The notes: a model not told the origin generated them from the letters alone. Shown: positions 13,530 to 24,665, counted from the first letter of the stretch. The stretch: 64,000 bases of DNA from Tolypeutes matacus (GCA_026826555.1 JAKSZT010053764.1:37801520-37865519); one strand, 5' to 3'. Numbers and translations: made by a program.

Positions 13530-13750
13530 CAGATTAATAGATAATTGGAAACAGCATAAATGTCCAACAATAGGATAAAAATAGACAATGGTATGCCCTT
13601 AGGATTAAATATTGCATGCAGCCATGAAAATTCATGATTCATTATAGAAGAATATTTAAAGACAGTCATATGTTCATGATATATTGCTAAGTGAGAAAAA
13701 CTGGTAAAGTATATGTGCAAAATATAAAAAATTTAAAAATACATTTTAAA
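13530..13750 (+). repeat. old L1 3' fragment, sense
   Basis: 'gataattggaaacagcataaatgtcc', 'catgcagccatgaaaattcatg' and 'atgttcatgatatattgct' are the sense form of an old L1 end (compare 35,755-35,957). The stretch upstream (13,330-13,520) may be an antisense L1 ORF2 scrap. Confidence 0.55.
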
Positions 13751-14605
13751 AATAAATAGGATCAATGGAAAACCCTGAAAGGATTGAGTAATGCTTTTTA
13801 CTCTCTCCCTCCAATATGTTCTAATGAGGAAATAAGAAATAAAATCCATAAAATGAAACTCTGTAATCAATTTAGGAAATGGTTAAGACATTTTGCCCTT
13901 TTCTTTCGAAAGTATTTTAAGTTGAGGAAATATTTCTCTCGCCAGACCATTTTCATTTCAAGAAAATATTAGAGTAGCCAGAATTCTGCCAAGGAGACAG
14001 AAATTGAGGAGAAAATAAAACAGTACACTTCAGATGTCCTCTTTGGCTTAATTTAGCCAGTTTTGGTATTCAATATAAACATTCCCCTCACCCTTAGAGC
14101 AACAGAACAGCCAACAGGACTTGCATAAGGCTTGCCAAGCTGCACCTTTCCATGCAAGCCTGACTTTTCATGTTTGCTGGAGTGACCCGGCTAAGCAAGA
14201 GACATGGCCAGAACTCTCAGCAATGCTGATCATAGGACTTTTCTCTTCTTTAGGGGTCTGGAGTATTCTTTTGGCACAGAAGGAAAATTTTAAAACTAAT
14301 AACTAAACTAAGAATTTGCTCATTTGAAACACTGACTGTGGAAGCCTTTATTCTAGTATGTCTGTTTCAGACCTAATAAAACTCACAACTAGAGGCTAGA
14401 ATTGAAAAGCCTAGCCCTCCTCACAGAGCCCCCAGAGTACTATCTCCCCAAAGAAAGTGTCTGTGTAGTAGGAAACAGCAAAACAGACAAGAGAGAATGA
14501 ATTATTATGGGTAACTTTTGTAACTGAAAAGAAAATACATTATTTTTAAGAATTAAAAGAATGGACAGAAACAGTAAATTCTTTCACATTACTACTAGCC
14601 AGTAA

Positions 14606-14610
14606 TAAAA

Positions 14611-14653
<43 letters not shown>
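14606..14653. repeat. (TAAA)n microsatellite
   Basis: About eleven perfect AAAT/TAAA units in the intron between the exons at 15,815-16,021 and 4,739-4,905. Confidence 0.95.
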
Positions 14654-14654
<1 letters not shown>

Positions 14655-14948
14655 CTTTTTCATTATAGAGACCTGGTAAACATAAAGTTGCATGAATAGA
14701 TATCAAATTTGATACCTAGAAACAATTTCTTTCTTCCCAAATGTACTATGAAAATTTACCATATATTCAACCATAAAGAAAATGTCAATAACTTCCCACA
14801 CTAAAATCGAAATTATTAACAATGGTTTGAATTTTAAAAAGGCAACCACTCGAAATTGAAAAGCTTGTGGGTACGGATGACATGTGTCCTAGCCACTCTG
14901 AGGCATTTGGCCCAGAGCCTAGGGCACAGCAGGGGCCCTCCATGGATA

Positions 14949-15673
14949 CTTTTATTAAAAGTAAGTATGCTGAGGAACTGCAGGTCAGGCCTTGCGATGG
15001 GCATGCCCAGGGTCAGCACCCAGGCTGGGACTCCATTCAACCCTCACATGTGGTTCCCGTTCTTTACAGATAAGGAACGTGCACCTCACACAGGCCCTGT
15101 CATATTTCCAGGACTACACCATGAGAGCTGGAATTCATACCTATACCTGCCTGATGGCAGTCTCTGACCTTTGTTCATATATCACTTGCATCGCATAGTT
15201 CTTAGCCCCCTGACTGTAACCATCACACAGCTTACTAAAGCCAATGTTTCCCTTCATAATATTAGTATAAAGGGGCCAACATTCATGAATCTGCTAATTA
15301 GAGATTCCTTGGTGATTCAAGAGAAATCAGTGCATGCATATAGTTATCACCCACACCCAAATTTACAAATAAACAAAAATTAAAACTAAAATCCATCCTA
15401 ATCTTTATAAGGTTTTGAGTATGCCAACTGGCAAGATTAAATAATAAATAAGTGTCATTTTGAAAATAATAAAACACAGACCACAAGTTAGAATAAATAC
15501 CCTCCAACCTCATCTCAACCTGGTGTGGTTAAAAGAAAAAAAAATTCATGACAATAGCAGATTTAGTCATGTCTGAAAATATGATGGAAAAGGATAATTT
15601 TTCTCCAACAATTCCCTATAAATATAACTATAAATTCTCTTGCTTACTCGCTTTTATTAAAAGTAAGTATGCT
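14949..15673. repeat. 23-bp perfect direct repeat bounding a 679-bp segment
   Basis: The same 23 bases, starting 'cttttattaaaag' and ending 'taagtatgct', occur at 14,949-14,971 and 15,651-15,673. The bases on either side differ. The enclosed segment has a GC-rich left part (14,972-15,170) with a faint MIR-like 'ctttacagataagga', and an AT-rich right part. It has no poly-A end, so a retroposition origin is not clear. Confidence 0.6.
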
Positions 15674-15814
15674 TAGATGAATGTACATACACAAAAGTCC
15701 AACAAAACCAAACAGAAAATTGCTTAAAATATGTACATATATACTGTGATATTATATTATTTATAAAATTTTTAAAATCTCAAAATAAGAAAAATATTAG
15801 TGTTTGGACTTTAC

Positions 15815-16021
15815 CTTCCGAGAATCTGGTCTTGCTGGGGCATAAATATAATGTCCCAAATAGTTATCAAATGGTACAGTATATGGTCTCTTTTCAGGTA
15901 TCCTGGTATCTGGCCCATCTCCACATGTCTCCTTAGCTGAAGAAGTCAGTGACAGGTTAAGTTTTGTTAGTTCTTCACTCAGTTGATTCACAAGAAGTTG
16001 CTGTTCTATTATTTTTTCATT
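15815..16021 (-). CDS. KIF27: KIF27 coding exon, residues ~535-603
   Basis: A 207-nt exon (69 codons, phase 0 both sides) with acceptor 'tcttttacaaag' and donor 'CGGAAG|gtaaag'. The translation starts NEKIIEQQLLVNQLSEELTK and runs through LNLSLTSSAKETCGDGPDT to RIPEKRPYTVPFDNYLGHYI and YAPARPDSRK. The first half is the end of a coiled coil; the second half (RRPYTVPFD.HLGHYIY in mammals) is a proline- and tyrosine-containing conserved insert of KIF27. Introns on both sides exceed 10 kb. Confidence 0.97.
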
Positions 16022-16136
16022 CTTTGTAAAAGAAAGAAGAGAATTTTAAAAAGAGAAAAACTCAATACATGTATAGATTATGACTAAAAATAAATTTACA
16101 TTGATGAACATCACAACTTCCTTAATAGTACAGTAA

Positions 16137-16326
16137 GGGAAGCGGCTGTGGCTCAATCAGTGGGGCTCCCGTTTGCCATATGGGAGGCCCCGGGTTCGGT
16201 TCCCGGGGCCTCCTGGTGAGGGCGGGCCCGCCCGCACGGCGTGGTTGGCTGACCCAGCGAGCGCGGGCAGCGGGGGGGGGATAAATGAATAAATAAATAA
16301 AATCTTAAAAAAAAAAAAAAAAAAAA
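16137..16326 (+). repeat. young DAS-type tRNA-derived SINE
   Basis: Full-length ~190-bp copy: head 'gggaagcggctgtggctcaa' (A box), 'ggttcggttcc' (B box), GC-rich body 'ggctgacccagcgagcgcgg', then TAAA-rich sequence and poly-A. It is flanked by the 13-bp duplication 'aatagtacagtaa' (16,124-16,136 and 16,327-16,339), which shows recent insertion. Confidence 0.93.
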
Positions 16327-16765
16327 AATAGTACAGTAAAACGTCATTTATCCAAAGACTAGCCTACTCATGTTCTCAAGTATCTAGGACTGTTTTGAGT
16401 GGTAAAAACTTTGGAGTAGTAAGCAGTCACAAAGAGAACCAAAAATAATGCTCCATATACTGTGACTGAATGGTTTGCCAACCTGAAGCACTCTGATTAG
16501 CTGATCATTATAAAATTATGGCTTTCTAAGTGAAATCTAAGAAGTGACAAGAGAATTGAAAAGTGGAGAAAGAATTGCAGATAGCAGTGGTGGTAACAAA
16601 GGAGAGGGAAAGTGGTAATGTGCAGTGAAGTGAAGACCTTTACTCAGTGAACAAGAAAGCCAAAGATGGGCATGACGAGATAGAAGACAGCCAACTGGTA
16701 GTCCTGAGGTGAAGGAGAACTTAGAAAGCAAAAGGAGAGCAAATTAATTGTAAATCAGGAGTATG

Positions 16766-16823
16766 TGTGGGGTGTGTGTGTCTCTGTGTGTGTGAAAGAG
16801 AGAGAGAGAGAGAGAGAGAGAGT
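16766..16823. repeat. compound (GT)n-(GA)n microsatellite
   Basis: 'tgtgtgtgtctctgtgtgtgtg' type sequence followed by about twelve GA units. Confidence 0.9.
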
Positions 16824-17209
16824 GAGTTACCTTTTATATACTCTTCAAAGAAAATCTTTGCAATGTATCCAATCCAGGAAGCTCTAAGATTGTAAAATCT
16901 TTATTTTACAAGTACCGAGTTAGGTAAACAAGAAATTTCTATTTCATCAAAACACTTCTTCTATTTAAATAGGAAAAATAAATCCATAAAGTTTGTATTC
17001 ATGCTAAGCAATAAAAATACCTTATAAAATCATGTATTTAGATAATGAAAATATACACCAATGGCATGAGTTGGCGGGCAGTGGCGGGTATTAAATGGAG
17101 TCCTTATATTGTCCTAGAAAAGGGTAAAACTACCAAGTAATATTGGACTTGAACAAGTTCAAACTTACATATTGTACTCTCTAGGGTAACCACTAAAAAA
17201 AAGAGTAAA

Positions 17210-17235
17210 AAAAAATATATATATATATATATTTA
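17210..17235. repeat. (AT)n run beside an antisense SINE
   Basis: A perfect AT run of about nine units directly before the T-rich tail of the antisense SINE. A matching 'tatatatatatattt' lies at its other side (17,434-17,447), possibly the target duplication. Confidence 0.8.
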
Positions 17236-17245
17236 TTTATTTATT

Positions 17246-17433
17246 TTTATTTATTTTTTTAAAGATTTTATTTTTATTTATTCATTTATCCCCCCCTTGC
17301 TGCTTGTGCTCGCTGGGTCAGCCAACCACGCTGTGCGGGCGGGCTTGCCTTCACCAGGAGGCCCCGGGAACCGAACCCGGGGCCTCCCATATGGTAAACG
17401 GGAGCCCCACTGATTGAGCCACAGCCGCTTCCC
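17246..17433 (-). repeat. young DAS-type SINE, antisense
   Basis: The complement of the full-length SINE: T/ATTT-rich left end, 'gctcgctgggtcagccaacc', 'gggaaccgaacccggggcc' and 'gattgagccacagccgcttccc' at the right. Flanked by AT-rich repeats that could be its target duplication. Confidence 0.92.
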
Positions 17434-17462
17434 TATATATATATATTTAAAGAGTAAATGTA

Positions 17463-17554
17463 TGGGGGTCAGATGTGGCTCAACTGGTTGGGCGTCCGTC
17501 TCCCATATGGAGGGACCCAGGTTCGATCCCCGGGACCTCCCGGTTAAAAAAAAA
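17463..17554 (+). repeat. short monomeric tRNA-type SINE
   Basis: 'gatgtggctcaactggttgg' and 'ggttcgatccccgggacc' followed by an A tail, with no GC-rich body. It is flanked by 'aaagagtaaatgta' on both sides (17,449-17,462 and 17,555-17,568). Confidence 0.9.
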
Positions 17555-17893
17555 AAAGAGTAAATGTACAACTTCTAAGCTAATAAAGAGAAAAACATAG
17601 GAAAATAAAAACTATCCAGTTGATCCAAAAGATAGTAAGAAAGGAAAGGAAAAGAATAGGCAGGATAAATAAAAAGCACGTTGGATTTTAGCCAAAATAT
17701 AATAGTAATTGTGTTAAATTTATAAACAATTAAAAGATAAAGAATGTCACATAGGATTTTAAAATTATCTAACCACATGCTGCTTACAAGAAACACAACT
17801 AAAACACAGAAAGATTAAAAATAAGATAGAAAAAGAGACCCACGTAAACATTAATCAAAAGAAAACTTGTTTTTTTTTTATTATTATTATTAT

Positions 17894-18035
17894 TGGAATA
17901 ATCAAAATGTTCTAATAATGACTGAAGTGCTGAATGTACAATTATGTGATTATACCAAACCATTGATTGTACACTTTAGATGGATTGTATGCTTTATTAA
18001 TACGTATCAATAAAATTGATTTGTTAAAAAAAAAC
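17894..18035 (+). mobile_element. L1 3' end (short, 5'-truncated)
   Basis: 'ggaataatcaaaatgttcta', 'gctgaatgtacaattatgtg', 'tataccaaacc' and a poly-A end. The same family as 9,917-10,148. Confidence 0.7.
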
Positions 18036-18373
18036 TGGTATAGCTATATTAATATCAGAAGAGATCAACATTAAGGCAAAAACCATTAAAAGAGATAAAA
18101 AAGATGTATTTCATAATGATAAAAAGGTCAACTCACAAAGATGATGTAACAATTCTACATTTGCAAGTACTTAATAACATAGCTTTGATGTATATAATGC
18201 AAAAAATGTCAGAAGTTCAAGAAGACAAATCCAAAATCATAGTGGGGGATTTTAACATTACTCTTTAAACTCCTGATACAACAATAACAAAAAAGTGAGT
18301 AAAGATACAGATTTCAATAACATGATTTTCATGATTGGAAACATGATTCCCAATCAGGAAAGAAGGCTCTAGA

Positions 18374-18581
18374 GAAGCGGCTGTGGCTCAATCAGTAGGG
18401 CTCCCGTTTACCATATGGGAGGCCCCGGGTTCGGTTCCCGGGGCCTCCTGGTGAAGGCAAAGCCTGCCCGCACGGCGTGGTTAGCTGACCCAGTGAGCAC
18501 AAGCAGCAAGGGGGGGATAAATGAATAAATAAATAAAAAATCTTAAAAAAAAAAAAAAACTAATATTAAAAAAAAAAAAAA
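18374..18581 (+). repeat. young DAS-type SINE
   Basis: A full head and body ('gaagcggctgtggctcaatc', 'ggttcggttcccggggcctc') with a double A-rich tail. The 15-bp duplication 'aaagaaggctctaga' flanks it (ending at 18,373; 18,582-18,596). Confidence 0.93.
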
Positions 18582-19216
18582 AAAGAAGGCTCTAGAATAA
18601 ACATTCTTTCCAAGCACATGTGAAACATTTGTAATATTGTAACATTTACAAAAACTGGCCTTATTCTGATCGATGAAGCAAGTCTGAACATATTTAAAGG
18701 GCTGAAATCATACACAGTACATTATCTGACCATGATGCAACTAAGTTAGAAATTAATACGAAAAAAAGAAATACCCCACATGTTGGAAATAAAATAACCA
18801 TGTAAACCCAAAAAATTACCAAAAAAACTAATATAAATAAATGACAGAAAATATTTTCAGCTGAATGGGAGATGCTGGTAAAGATAACCTTAAGAGAAGA
18901 TTTATACCTTTAAATGCATATAGGAAAAAAGGCTAAAAATCATTGAACTAAGCATCTATTTAAAGATCTCAGAAAGACAGCAGAAAAGGGAAGAAATTAA
19001 TCAAAAAGAAAACAAACATACAATAGAGAAGTCCAACAAAGTCAAACGTTGCCTCTTTGAAAAGACTAATAAAATCAATAAACCCCTGGTGAAGCTGATC
19101 AAGATTAAAAAAAAAAAAGAAAGAGAGAGAGAGAAGGCACAAATGACCAGGGATAAAAAGGGGGATATGATAACACACCCAAGGACATTAAAAGAAATAA
19201 ACTACTATAAAGAAAA

Positions 19217-19408
19217 ATATGGGGAAGTAGAGGTGGCTCAAGCCAATGAGTGCCTCCCTCCCAGATGGGAGGTCCCAGGTTTGGTTCCTGGTGCTTCTTA
19301 AAAAGAAGACAAGCACACACAACAAATGGACAATGGACACAGAGATCAGACAGTGAGCACAAACAACGATGGGGGGGGGGAGAAATCAATAAATAAAACA
19401 AATCTTTA
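19217..19408 (+). repeat. tRNA-derived SINE with ACAAACAA-type body
   Basis: 'ggggaagtagaggtggctca', 'ggtttggttcctggtgcttc', then 'cagtgagcacaaacaacgat', a G9 run and 'aataaataaaacaaatctttaa'. It lacks the GC-rich DAS body and matches the copies at 27,773 and 50,058. Confidence 0.85.
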
Positions 19409-20003
19409 AAATATATATATATATGCCAATAAATTTGAAAATTTGGATAAAGTAGTCAAATTCCTAGAAAAATAAAGCTTACTCCAGTACCAAATGGCTT
19501 CACAGGTGAATTCAACCAAGCATTTAAGGCAAAGTAACACCACTTTTTCACATACTCTTCCAAAGTATAGAAAAAGAGGAAATCCTATCCAACCTAGACT
19601 TTGAAGACAACATAATTTGTTTAAATATCTTACAAAAATATTATAAGAAAGAAAAATATGGGCCAATATCATCATGAAATAGATGCAAAAATCCTAAACA
19701 AAGTAATACCAAACCTAATCTAGAACAATTGTGCAGAGAAGAGTTAACAGCAGAACTGACTGTTGTCTTTGAAAGGCCTGCTTATAAGGTTGGCCCTTGA
19801 ATGATGTCTGGGAACATGAATTTTCAGAAGGGTTCTTACCACTCTAACTAGTAACAGTGGCTCATTGTGTCCAAACTGTTTGTACAAAAAATGTGATTTA
19901 TGCTCAACACGTGCTTTCCTTCAGAGAGTATGGAATTTTGGTATATGGTAGGCCAAAGGCCCCAATAAATACCCTATGGATGGGAAACAAGACGATCCAG
20001 TGT

Positions 20004-20424
20004 TCTCTCCACCACAAATCTTTGAACAACCAACAAAAACTGGCAAAGCTATCTACCTTACAGCTTTGGAAAAGTTAGAGAGTTGCAGTAACATAGTATG
20101 TGTCAAATCAGGAAAATGCAACTTAAAAATGGTATCAGAGGGGAGCGGATGTAGCTGAAGTGGTTGGGCGCCTGCTTCCCTTGTACGAGGTCCCTGGTTC
20201 GATTCCTGGTACCTCCTTAAAAAAAAAAAGGTGGGAAAGAGACTTCTACTCAAACCAAGATGTCAGTGTAAGACACTCCAGGGTGTAATCCCCCCCCCAA
20301 CAGAATCTTGGAACAAATAGCAAAAACTGGGCAGAGCCATCTACCTCAAAACTCTGGAAAACACTTAAAGGGTTGCAGTAACATGTGAGAGATGAATCAA
20401 GAAAACCAAGCTTTAAAAATGGTA
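20004..20424 (+). repeat. two tandem copies of an unclassified ~115-bp unit, with SINE between
   Basis: 'aaaaactggcaaagc(t)atctacctt' to 'cttaaaaatggta' (about 20,035-20,135) is repeated as 'aaaaactgggcagagccatctacc' to 'ctttaaaaatggtag' (about 20,321-20,424). The short monomeric SINE at 20,139-20,230 separates them. The origin is unknown; it could be a 5' UTR monomer array of a retrotransposon. Confidence 0.5.
20139..20230 (+). repeat. short monomeric tRNA-type SINE
   Basis: 'gggagcggatgtagctgaag', 'ggttcgattcctggtacctc' and an A10 tail, inside the unclassified unit pair. Confidence 0.85.
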
Positions 20425-20909
20425 GGGAGGAAGCAGATGTGGCTCAAGCGACTGAGCTCCCGCCTACCACACGGGAGGTCCCTGGTTTGGCTCCCAGTGC
20501 CTCCTAAAGAAGACAGCGACCTAGCACGATGGGCAGGCATAGCAAGCTGACACAACAAGAGACACAGGAAGAAAAACATAATGGGAGATGCAACAAAGCA
20601 GGGAGTAGAGGCTCCCAGTGCCTCCTAAAGAGAACAAATAAGATAGCGAGCTGGCGTGAAGGGCAGGCATGGCAAGCTGATACAACAAGATGATGCAAAA
20701 AGAGACACAAGAAGAAGAAAAACACAATGAGAGTCACAACAATGTAGGGAACGGAGGTGGCTCAATTGATTATGCGCCTCCCTCCCGTATCGGAGGTCCC
20801 GGGCTCGGTTCCCGGTGCCTCAAAGAAACAAGGAAGATGAAAAGACACAGCAAGTGCAAACAATGAGGGGGTGGGGAGAAATAAATAAATAAATCTTTAA
20901 AAAAAAAAA
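20424..20909 (+). repeat. multi-unit SINE with internal duplication
   Basis: A first tRNA-like head at 20,424-20,505 is followed by two copies of a body of ~125 bp (20,487-~20,612 and ~20,613-20,745; 'cagtgcctcctaaagaga/gaag', 'gggcaggcat(a/g)gcaagctga', 'agagacac'). A second head ('aacggaggtggctcaattga', 'gggctcggttcccggtgcc') and an AAATAAAT tail come next. The copy at 39,146-39,500 has the same head-body-head order but only one body. Confidence 0.75.
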
Positions 20910-20914
20910 TGGTA

Positions 20915-20999
20915 GGAGGGGAACCTATGTGGCTCAGTGATTGAGCACTGGCTTCCCACATGTGAGGTCCCGGGTTCAATCTCTGGCCCCGGAGTACCG

Positions 21000-21028
<29 letters not shown>
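20915..21028 (+). repeat. monomeric tRNA-type SINE with long poly-A
   Basis: 'ggaacctatgtggctcagtg', 'gggttcaatctctgg' and a pure A run of 28, which suggests youth. Confidence 0.85.
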
Positions 21029-21029
<1 letters not shown>

Positions 21030-21030
<1 letters not shown>

Positions 21031-21490
21031 TAGGAGAAGCTTGTGTCATCCTTCATCCTTGCTGCCTCTTACCCCAACCCCAACCTGGCACAGGGTGGAG
21101 CCAGCCTGTACTCCCATTGTGGATCCCTGACCCTTTTCTGGACAGAGAGTAACTCCTATGTGCATACTGGGACACCTACAGGTCTGTGCCAACCTAATGG
21201 GTGGCAGCATGAAACACTGAAGTGGAAAACTTATTTCTGGCTCCCACTGCCAAACCTAGCCCTGCCGGCAGAAGCAACTTGTTGACAGCTAAAGCAATTT
21301 AAGAAACAATTAAGTTAAAAGAGACACAGGAAAAGGATTTCCAGCTTTAAGCCATATATTAGAGCTCCCAGGAGAGACATTCAAATTTCCTGTAAAGGGA
21401 GAATGCCTAAGGCCAACAGCAAGCACAAGCCCAGGAAACCAACCTTTCTCTGGTTCTCTGTCCTACTTCTGACTTTACTTGTGTTGTGAC
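21030..21490. other. unclassified sequence inside the nested element cluster
   Basis: A moderately GC-rich stretch ('cctggcacagggtggagcc', 'cctagccctgccggcagaag') with no long intact frame. It leads into the AT-rich 3' end at 21,525-21,670, so both may belong to one retrotransposon. I do not recognise it. Confidence 0.35.
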
Positions 21491-21524
21491 CATGTTCATT
21501 ATAATCTCAAAGGTGAAAAAAACC

Positions 21525-21670
21525 TCTTAAAATATATGTGTATATATATATAAATAACATTTTTGTAAGCAAATACACATATATGCATATATATTTATAT
21601 ATCATTTTGCAAATGTTTGTATGTATTGTGAGAATTTTGATTTTTACCCATAATAAAAATAAAAAAAAAA
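21525..21670 (+). repeat. AT-rich retroposed 3' end, copy 1
   Basis: 'cctcttaaaatatatgtgta', 'ttttgtaagcaaatacacat', 'ttgcaaatgtttgtatgtat' and 'tttacccataataaaaata' followed by A13. An almost identical reverse-complement copy sits at 34,120-34,278 with a perfect 17-bp target duplication. Confidence 0.8.
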
Positions 21671-21984
21671 AAAGGTGGAAAAAAAAAAACCTTGTTAAAA
21701 AAAAAAGCAAAAATGACAAAAAGTACAATCTTATTTTGAGCATTCCAGTAATTTTTTTTTTGTTTATGTGCTTAGCTGTAATATAAGTGTTTGGTTTGTA
21801 TGAGGTGGTTAAAAAGGCCAAAGATAAAGGTTTCTTTTTATCCTTTTTTTTGTCTATGAAGTTTTTTTTTTTTTTTTTTAATTTTAATTTTTTGGCCTGT
21901 TTGATGTATGTGTGAAACAATAATGTCCAATAATAAACCAGAATATTATTTTGCTGAGTTGTTCTAACAAACAAACAAACAAAA

Positions 21985-22925
21985 ACCCCACAATGAGATA
22001 CTATTTCACACCCACTAGAATGGCTACTATTAAGAAAAAGGAAAATTACAAGTGTTGGAGAGGATGTGAAGAAATAGTAACATTTATTGCTGGTGGGAAT
22101 GCAAAATGGTACAGCCCTGTGTAAGACAGTTTGGCAGTTCCTCAGAAAGTTAAGCATAGAATTACCATATGACCTGACAATCCCACTTTTAGGTATGTGC
22201 ACAAAACAACTGAAAGCAGAGACTAGAACAGATATTTGTACACTGATGTTCATAGCCAAAAGATGGAAGCAACCCAAGTGTCCATCAAATGATAAATGGA
22301 TAAATAAAATGTGGTATATATACACAATGGAATATTATTCAGCCATAAAAAAGGAATGAAGTTCTGATACATGCAACAACATGGATGAAACTTGAAGACA
22401 TCACGTTGTATGAAATAAGCCAGATGCAAAAGGACAAATACTGTATGATCTCACTGACATGAAACAATTAGAATAAGCAAACTCATAGAGTCAGAATCTA
22501 GAATATAGGTTACCAAGGGATGGAGTGAAGGTAGGGAATAGGGATTTAAGACTTAAAATGTACAGTTTCTATCTGGGATGATAGAAAAGTTTTGGTAATG
22601 GATGGTAATAATGGCAGCACAACACTGTGAACGTAATTAACAGCAATGAATTATGTATTTGAACGTGGTTAAAAGGGGAATTTTAGGTCATATATATGCT
22701 ACTAGGATAATTTTTTTTTTTTTAAGTCCAAGAAATTGTACAACACAAACAGTGAACCCTAAGTTAAGCCATGGACTATAGTTAATAGCACAATTATAAG
22801 TCTTTCATCAATTTTAACAAATGTACCATACCAATGCAAAGTATCACTAATAGGGTGTTATATAGGAATCCTGTATTTTATGCGTGATTCTTCGGTAAAC
22901 CCACAAGTTATCTTTAAAAAAACAA
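21985..22925 (+). mobile_element. 5'-truncated L1 (ORF2 end plus 3' UTR)
   Basis: Sense order: 'caatgagatactatttcaca', 'ggtgggaatgcaaaatggta', 'gcaacccaagtgtccatcaa', 'caatggaatattattcagcc', then the 3' UTR 'gtacaacacaaacagtgaac', 'ccatggactatagttaatag', 'taggaatcctgtattttatg' and an A-rich end with CACA. The frame is open only in pieces (22,087-22,359). Confidence 0.85.
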
Positions 22926-23401
22926 ACACACACACAAAAAACCCTAGGTGCTATGCCTCTAATGAGCTTCCCTCATAGATAATATTTCACACAGCATAAC
23001 TTGCTGCTGGGGAAATTAAACACATCGTGTGTGATTCCACTGGGCATATGTCACCCCACATGCCTTTTCCTTTTGCCGATCTTGCTCCTTTCATTGTAAT
23101 AAATCTTAGCCTTGAGTACGACTATATGCTGAATTCTCTGCATCTTTCTAGTGAACCAGTGAACATGGTGACCCCCAACACAAGAGTATTATCATGACAA
23201 AAAATAGGTTTATTACAAGAACACAAGATTGGCTTAACATTAGAAAAAGCAATATAATTCACCACATTCAAAGAATAAAGGAGAAAAACCATATGACAAA
23301 GAAAAATCATTTAATAAAATTCAACATTCATAATAAAAAATTCTCAGCAAACCAGGAATAGAAGAAATTTTCTTTAATTTGATAAAATACCTATACATCA
23401 T

Positions 23402-24354
23402 TCTCACTGTCCTGATTTTGTGATAATCAGGGTAGGCTAAGCATTCGTTATATTAGAAACCATGCATGTGTTCCCAGACCTAGTTTTTCTCCCTAGGTCT
23501 GGTTTTTAGAATGCTGGTGATAAACTAAGCCTGATTTATTATATGACCATCCTGTATGGGCAAAGACTATAACTTTGGGTATCTTTGGTCAACCTTAAGA
23601 GATATAGAAGGGGGATGGATGTGACATGGGTGGTTGGGCATCAGTCTCCCATATGGAGGGACCTGGGTTCGATCCCCGGGACCTCCCAGTAAAAAAAAAA
23701 AAAAAAAGAAAAATATAAAAAGCGCATGGGCCACGAGACCCTGTGTGCAGGTGCGCCGCCAGGCCCTGTGTGTGGGTGCGCTACCAGGCCCCACGAATGG
23801 GTGAGCCATCAGGCCCCACGAGCCACGCAGCAAGATGATGACATAACAGGAGAGTGACACAAGGGAGAACCAAGAGGAGACGCACCGAAAAAGCAGGAAC
23901 TGAGGTGGCACAGGCGGTAGACGCCTCTCTCCCACATCGGAGATTCCGAGGACCAAATTCCAGTGAAGACAGGAGAAGAAGGATGAGAAGAGAGGACAGG
24001 AAACGGACACAGAGAGTTGCCCAGTGAATGGACACAGAAACAGCAAAAAATGGGGGTGGGGGTAAAAATGGATAAAAGTAAGTAAGTAAATAAATAAATA
24101 AATCCTTTTAAAAATGTATAGGGGAGGAAGATATGGACTATAGTTAGTAATAATACTTTGACGATGCTCTTTCATGATTTGTTAACAAATGTTTCGCAAC
24201 AATCCAGGGTGTTTGGGGGGTGATGTGTGGGAGCCCTGTATGATGTTATGCATGTTTGTTTTCTAAGTTCACGATGTCTACTGAACACTTATAGTTTATG
24301 TATGTTCATGTATGAATGATATAATTTAATAAATTGTTTAAAATAAATAAATTA
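23402..24354 (+). mobile_element. composite L1-3'-end/dimeric SINE retroposed unit, copy 1
   Basis: A ~950-bp insert in L1 ORF2, flanked by 'aatacctatacatca' (23,387-23,401) and 'aatacctacacatca' (from ~24,360). Its order is ~200 bp of non-SINE sequence (23,402-23,604), a dimeric SINE (23,605-24,113), then ~240 bp with 'gatatggactatagttag' and 'ttgttaacaaatgtttcgc' ending in A-rich sequence. The first ~200 bp and the SINE recur at 35,958-36,699 in the same order. Confidence 0.75.
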
Positions 24355-24665
24355 AAAAAATACCTACACATCAAACATGATACTTAATAGTGAAATGAAG
24401 AAAGCTTTTGCTGTATGATTGGTAAAGATAAGTATGTGTGTTACCACCACTTGTTTTCAACATTATAATGGCGATCCCAGCCAATGCATAACAGACAGAA
24501 AAAGAAATAAAAGGTTTAAGGATTGGAAAAGAAGAAATAAAATTGCCATTATTTGTAGAGGATATAATTGAAAATGAAAATCCAAAAGAATATACAGATA
24601 ATCAGAATTTAAAAGTGAGTTTAGGTGGTGAATATAGAATATTAATATTCAAAGGTCAATTACAG

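Larger units (their letters stand above)
19730..23180 (+). mobile_element. LTR fragment pair (possible MaLR-like LTR) interrupted by other elements
   Basis: The left part (19,730-~20,003) starts TGTGCAGAGAAGAGTTAAC. The right part (~22,945-23,180) contains 'cattgtaataaatcttagcc' and ends in 'gacccccaaca'. L1 ORF2 resumes on both outer sides, so the two parts look like ends of one LTR inserted into the old L1. About 2.9 kb of SINEs, an AT-rich 3' end and an L1 sit between them. A target duplication is not certain ('acaat' against 'caaga'). Confidence 0.45.

Noticed and set aside
14606..14653. Direct-repeat arrays as CRISPR
   Set aside because: Simple TAAA units without spacers in a mammalian intron; no CRISPR structure anywhere in the window.
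16137..16210. Possible functional tRNA genes at the SINE heads
   Set aside because: The A- and B-box-like motifs belong to SINEs with poly-A tails and target duplications; the cloverleaf is not complete and the heads are repeated over the window.
21507..22325. A 272-codon open frame on the minus strand
   Set aside because: It runs antisense through the AT-rich 3' end, poly-A/T runs and an L1; low-complexity Phe/Ile/Lys composition, no domain.
23567..24175. A ~200-codon open frame on the minus strand, with similar ones at 36,107-36,789 and 43,485-43,976
   Set aside because: All three are the antisense reading of the same dimeric SINE, which happens to lack stops; repetition across SINE copies shows it is not a gene.
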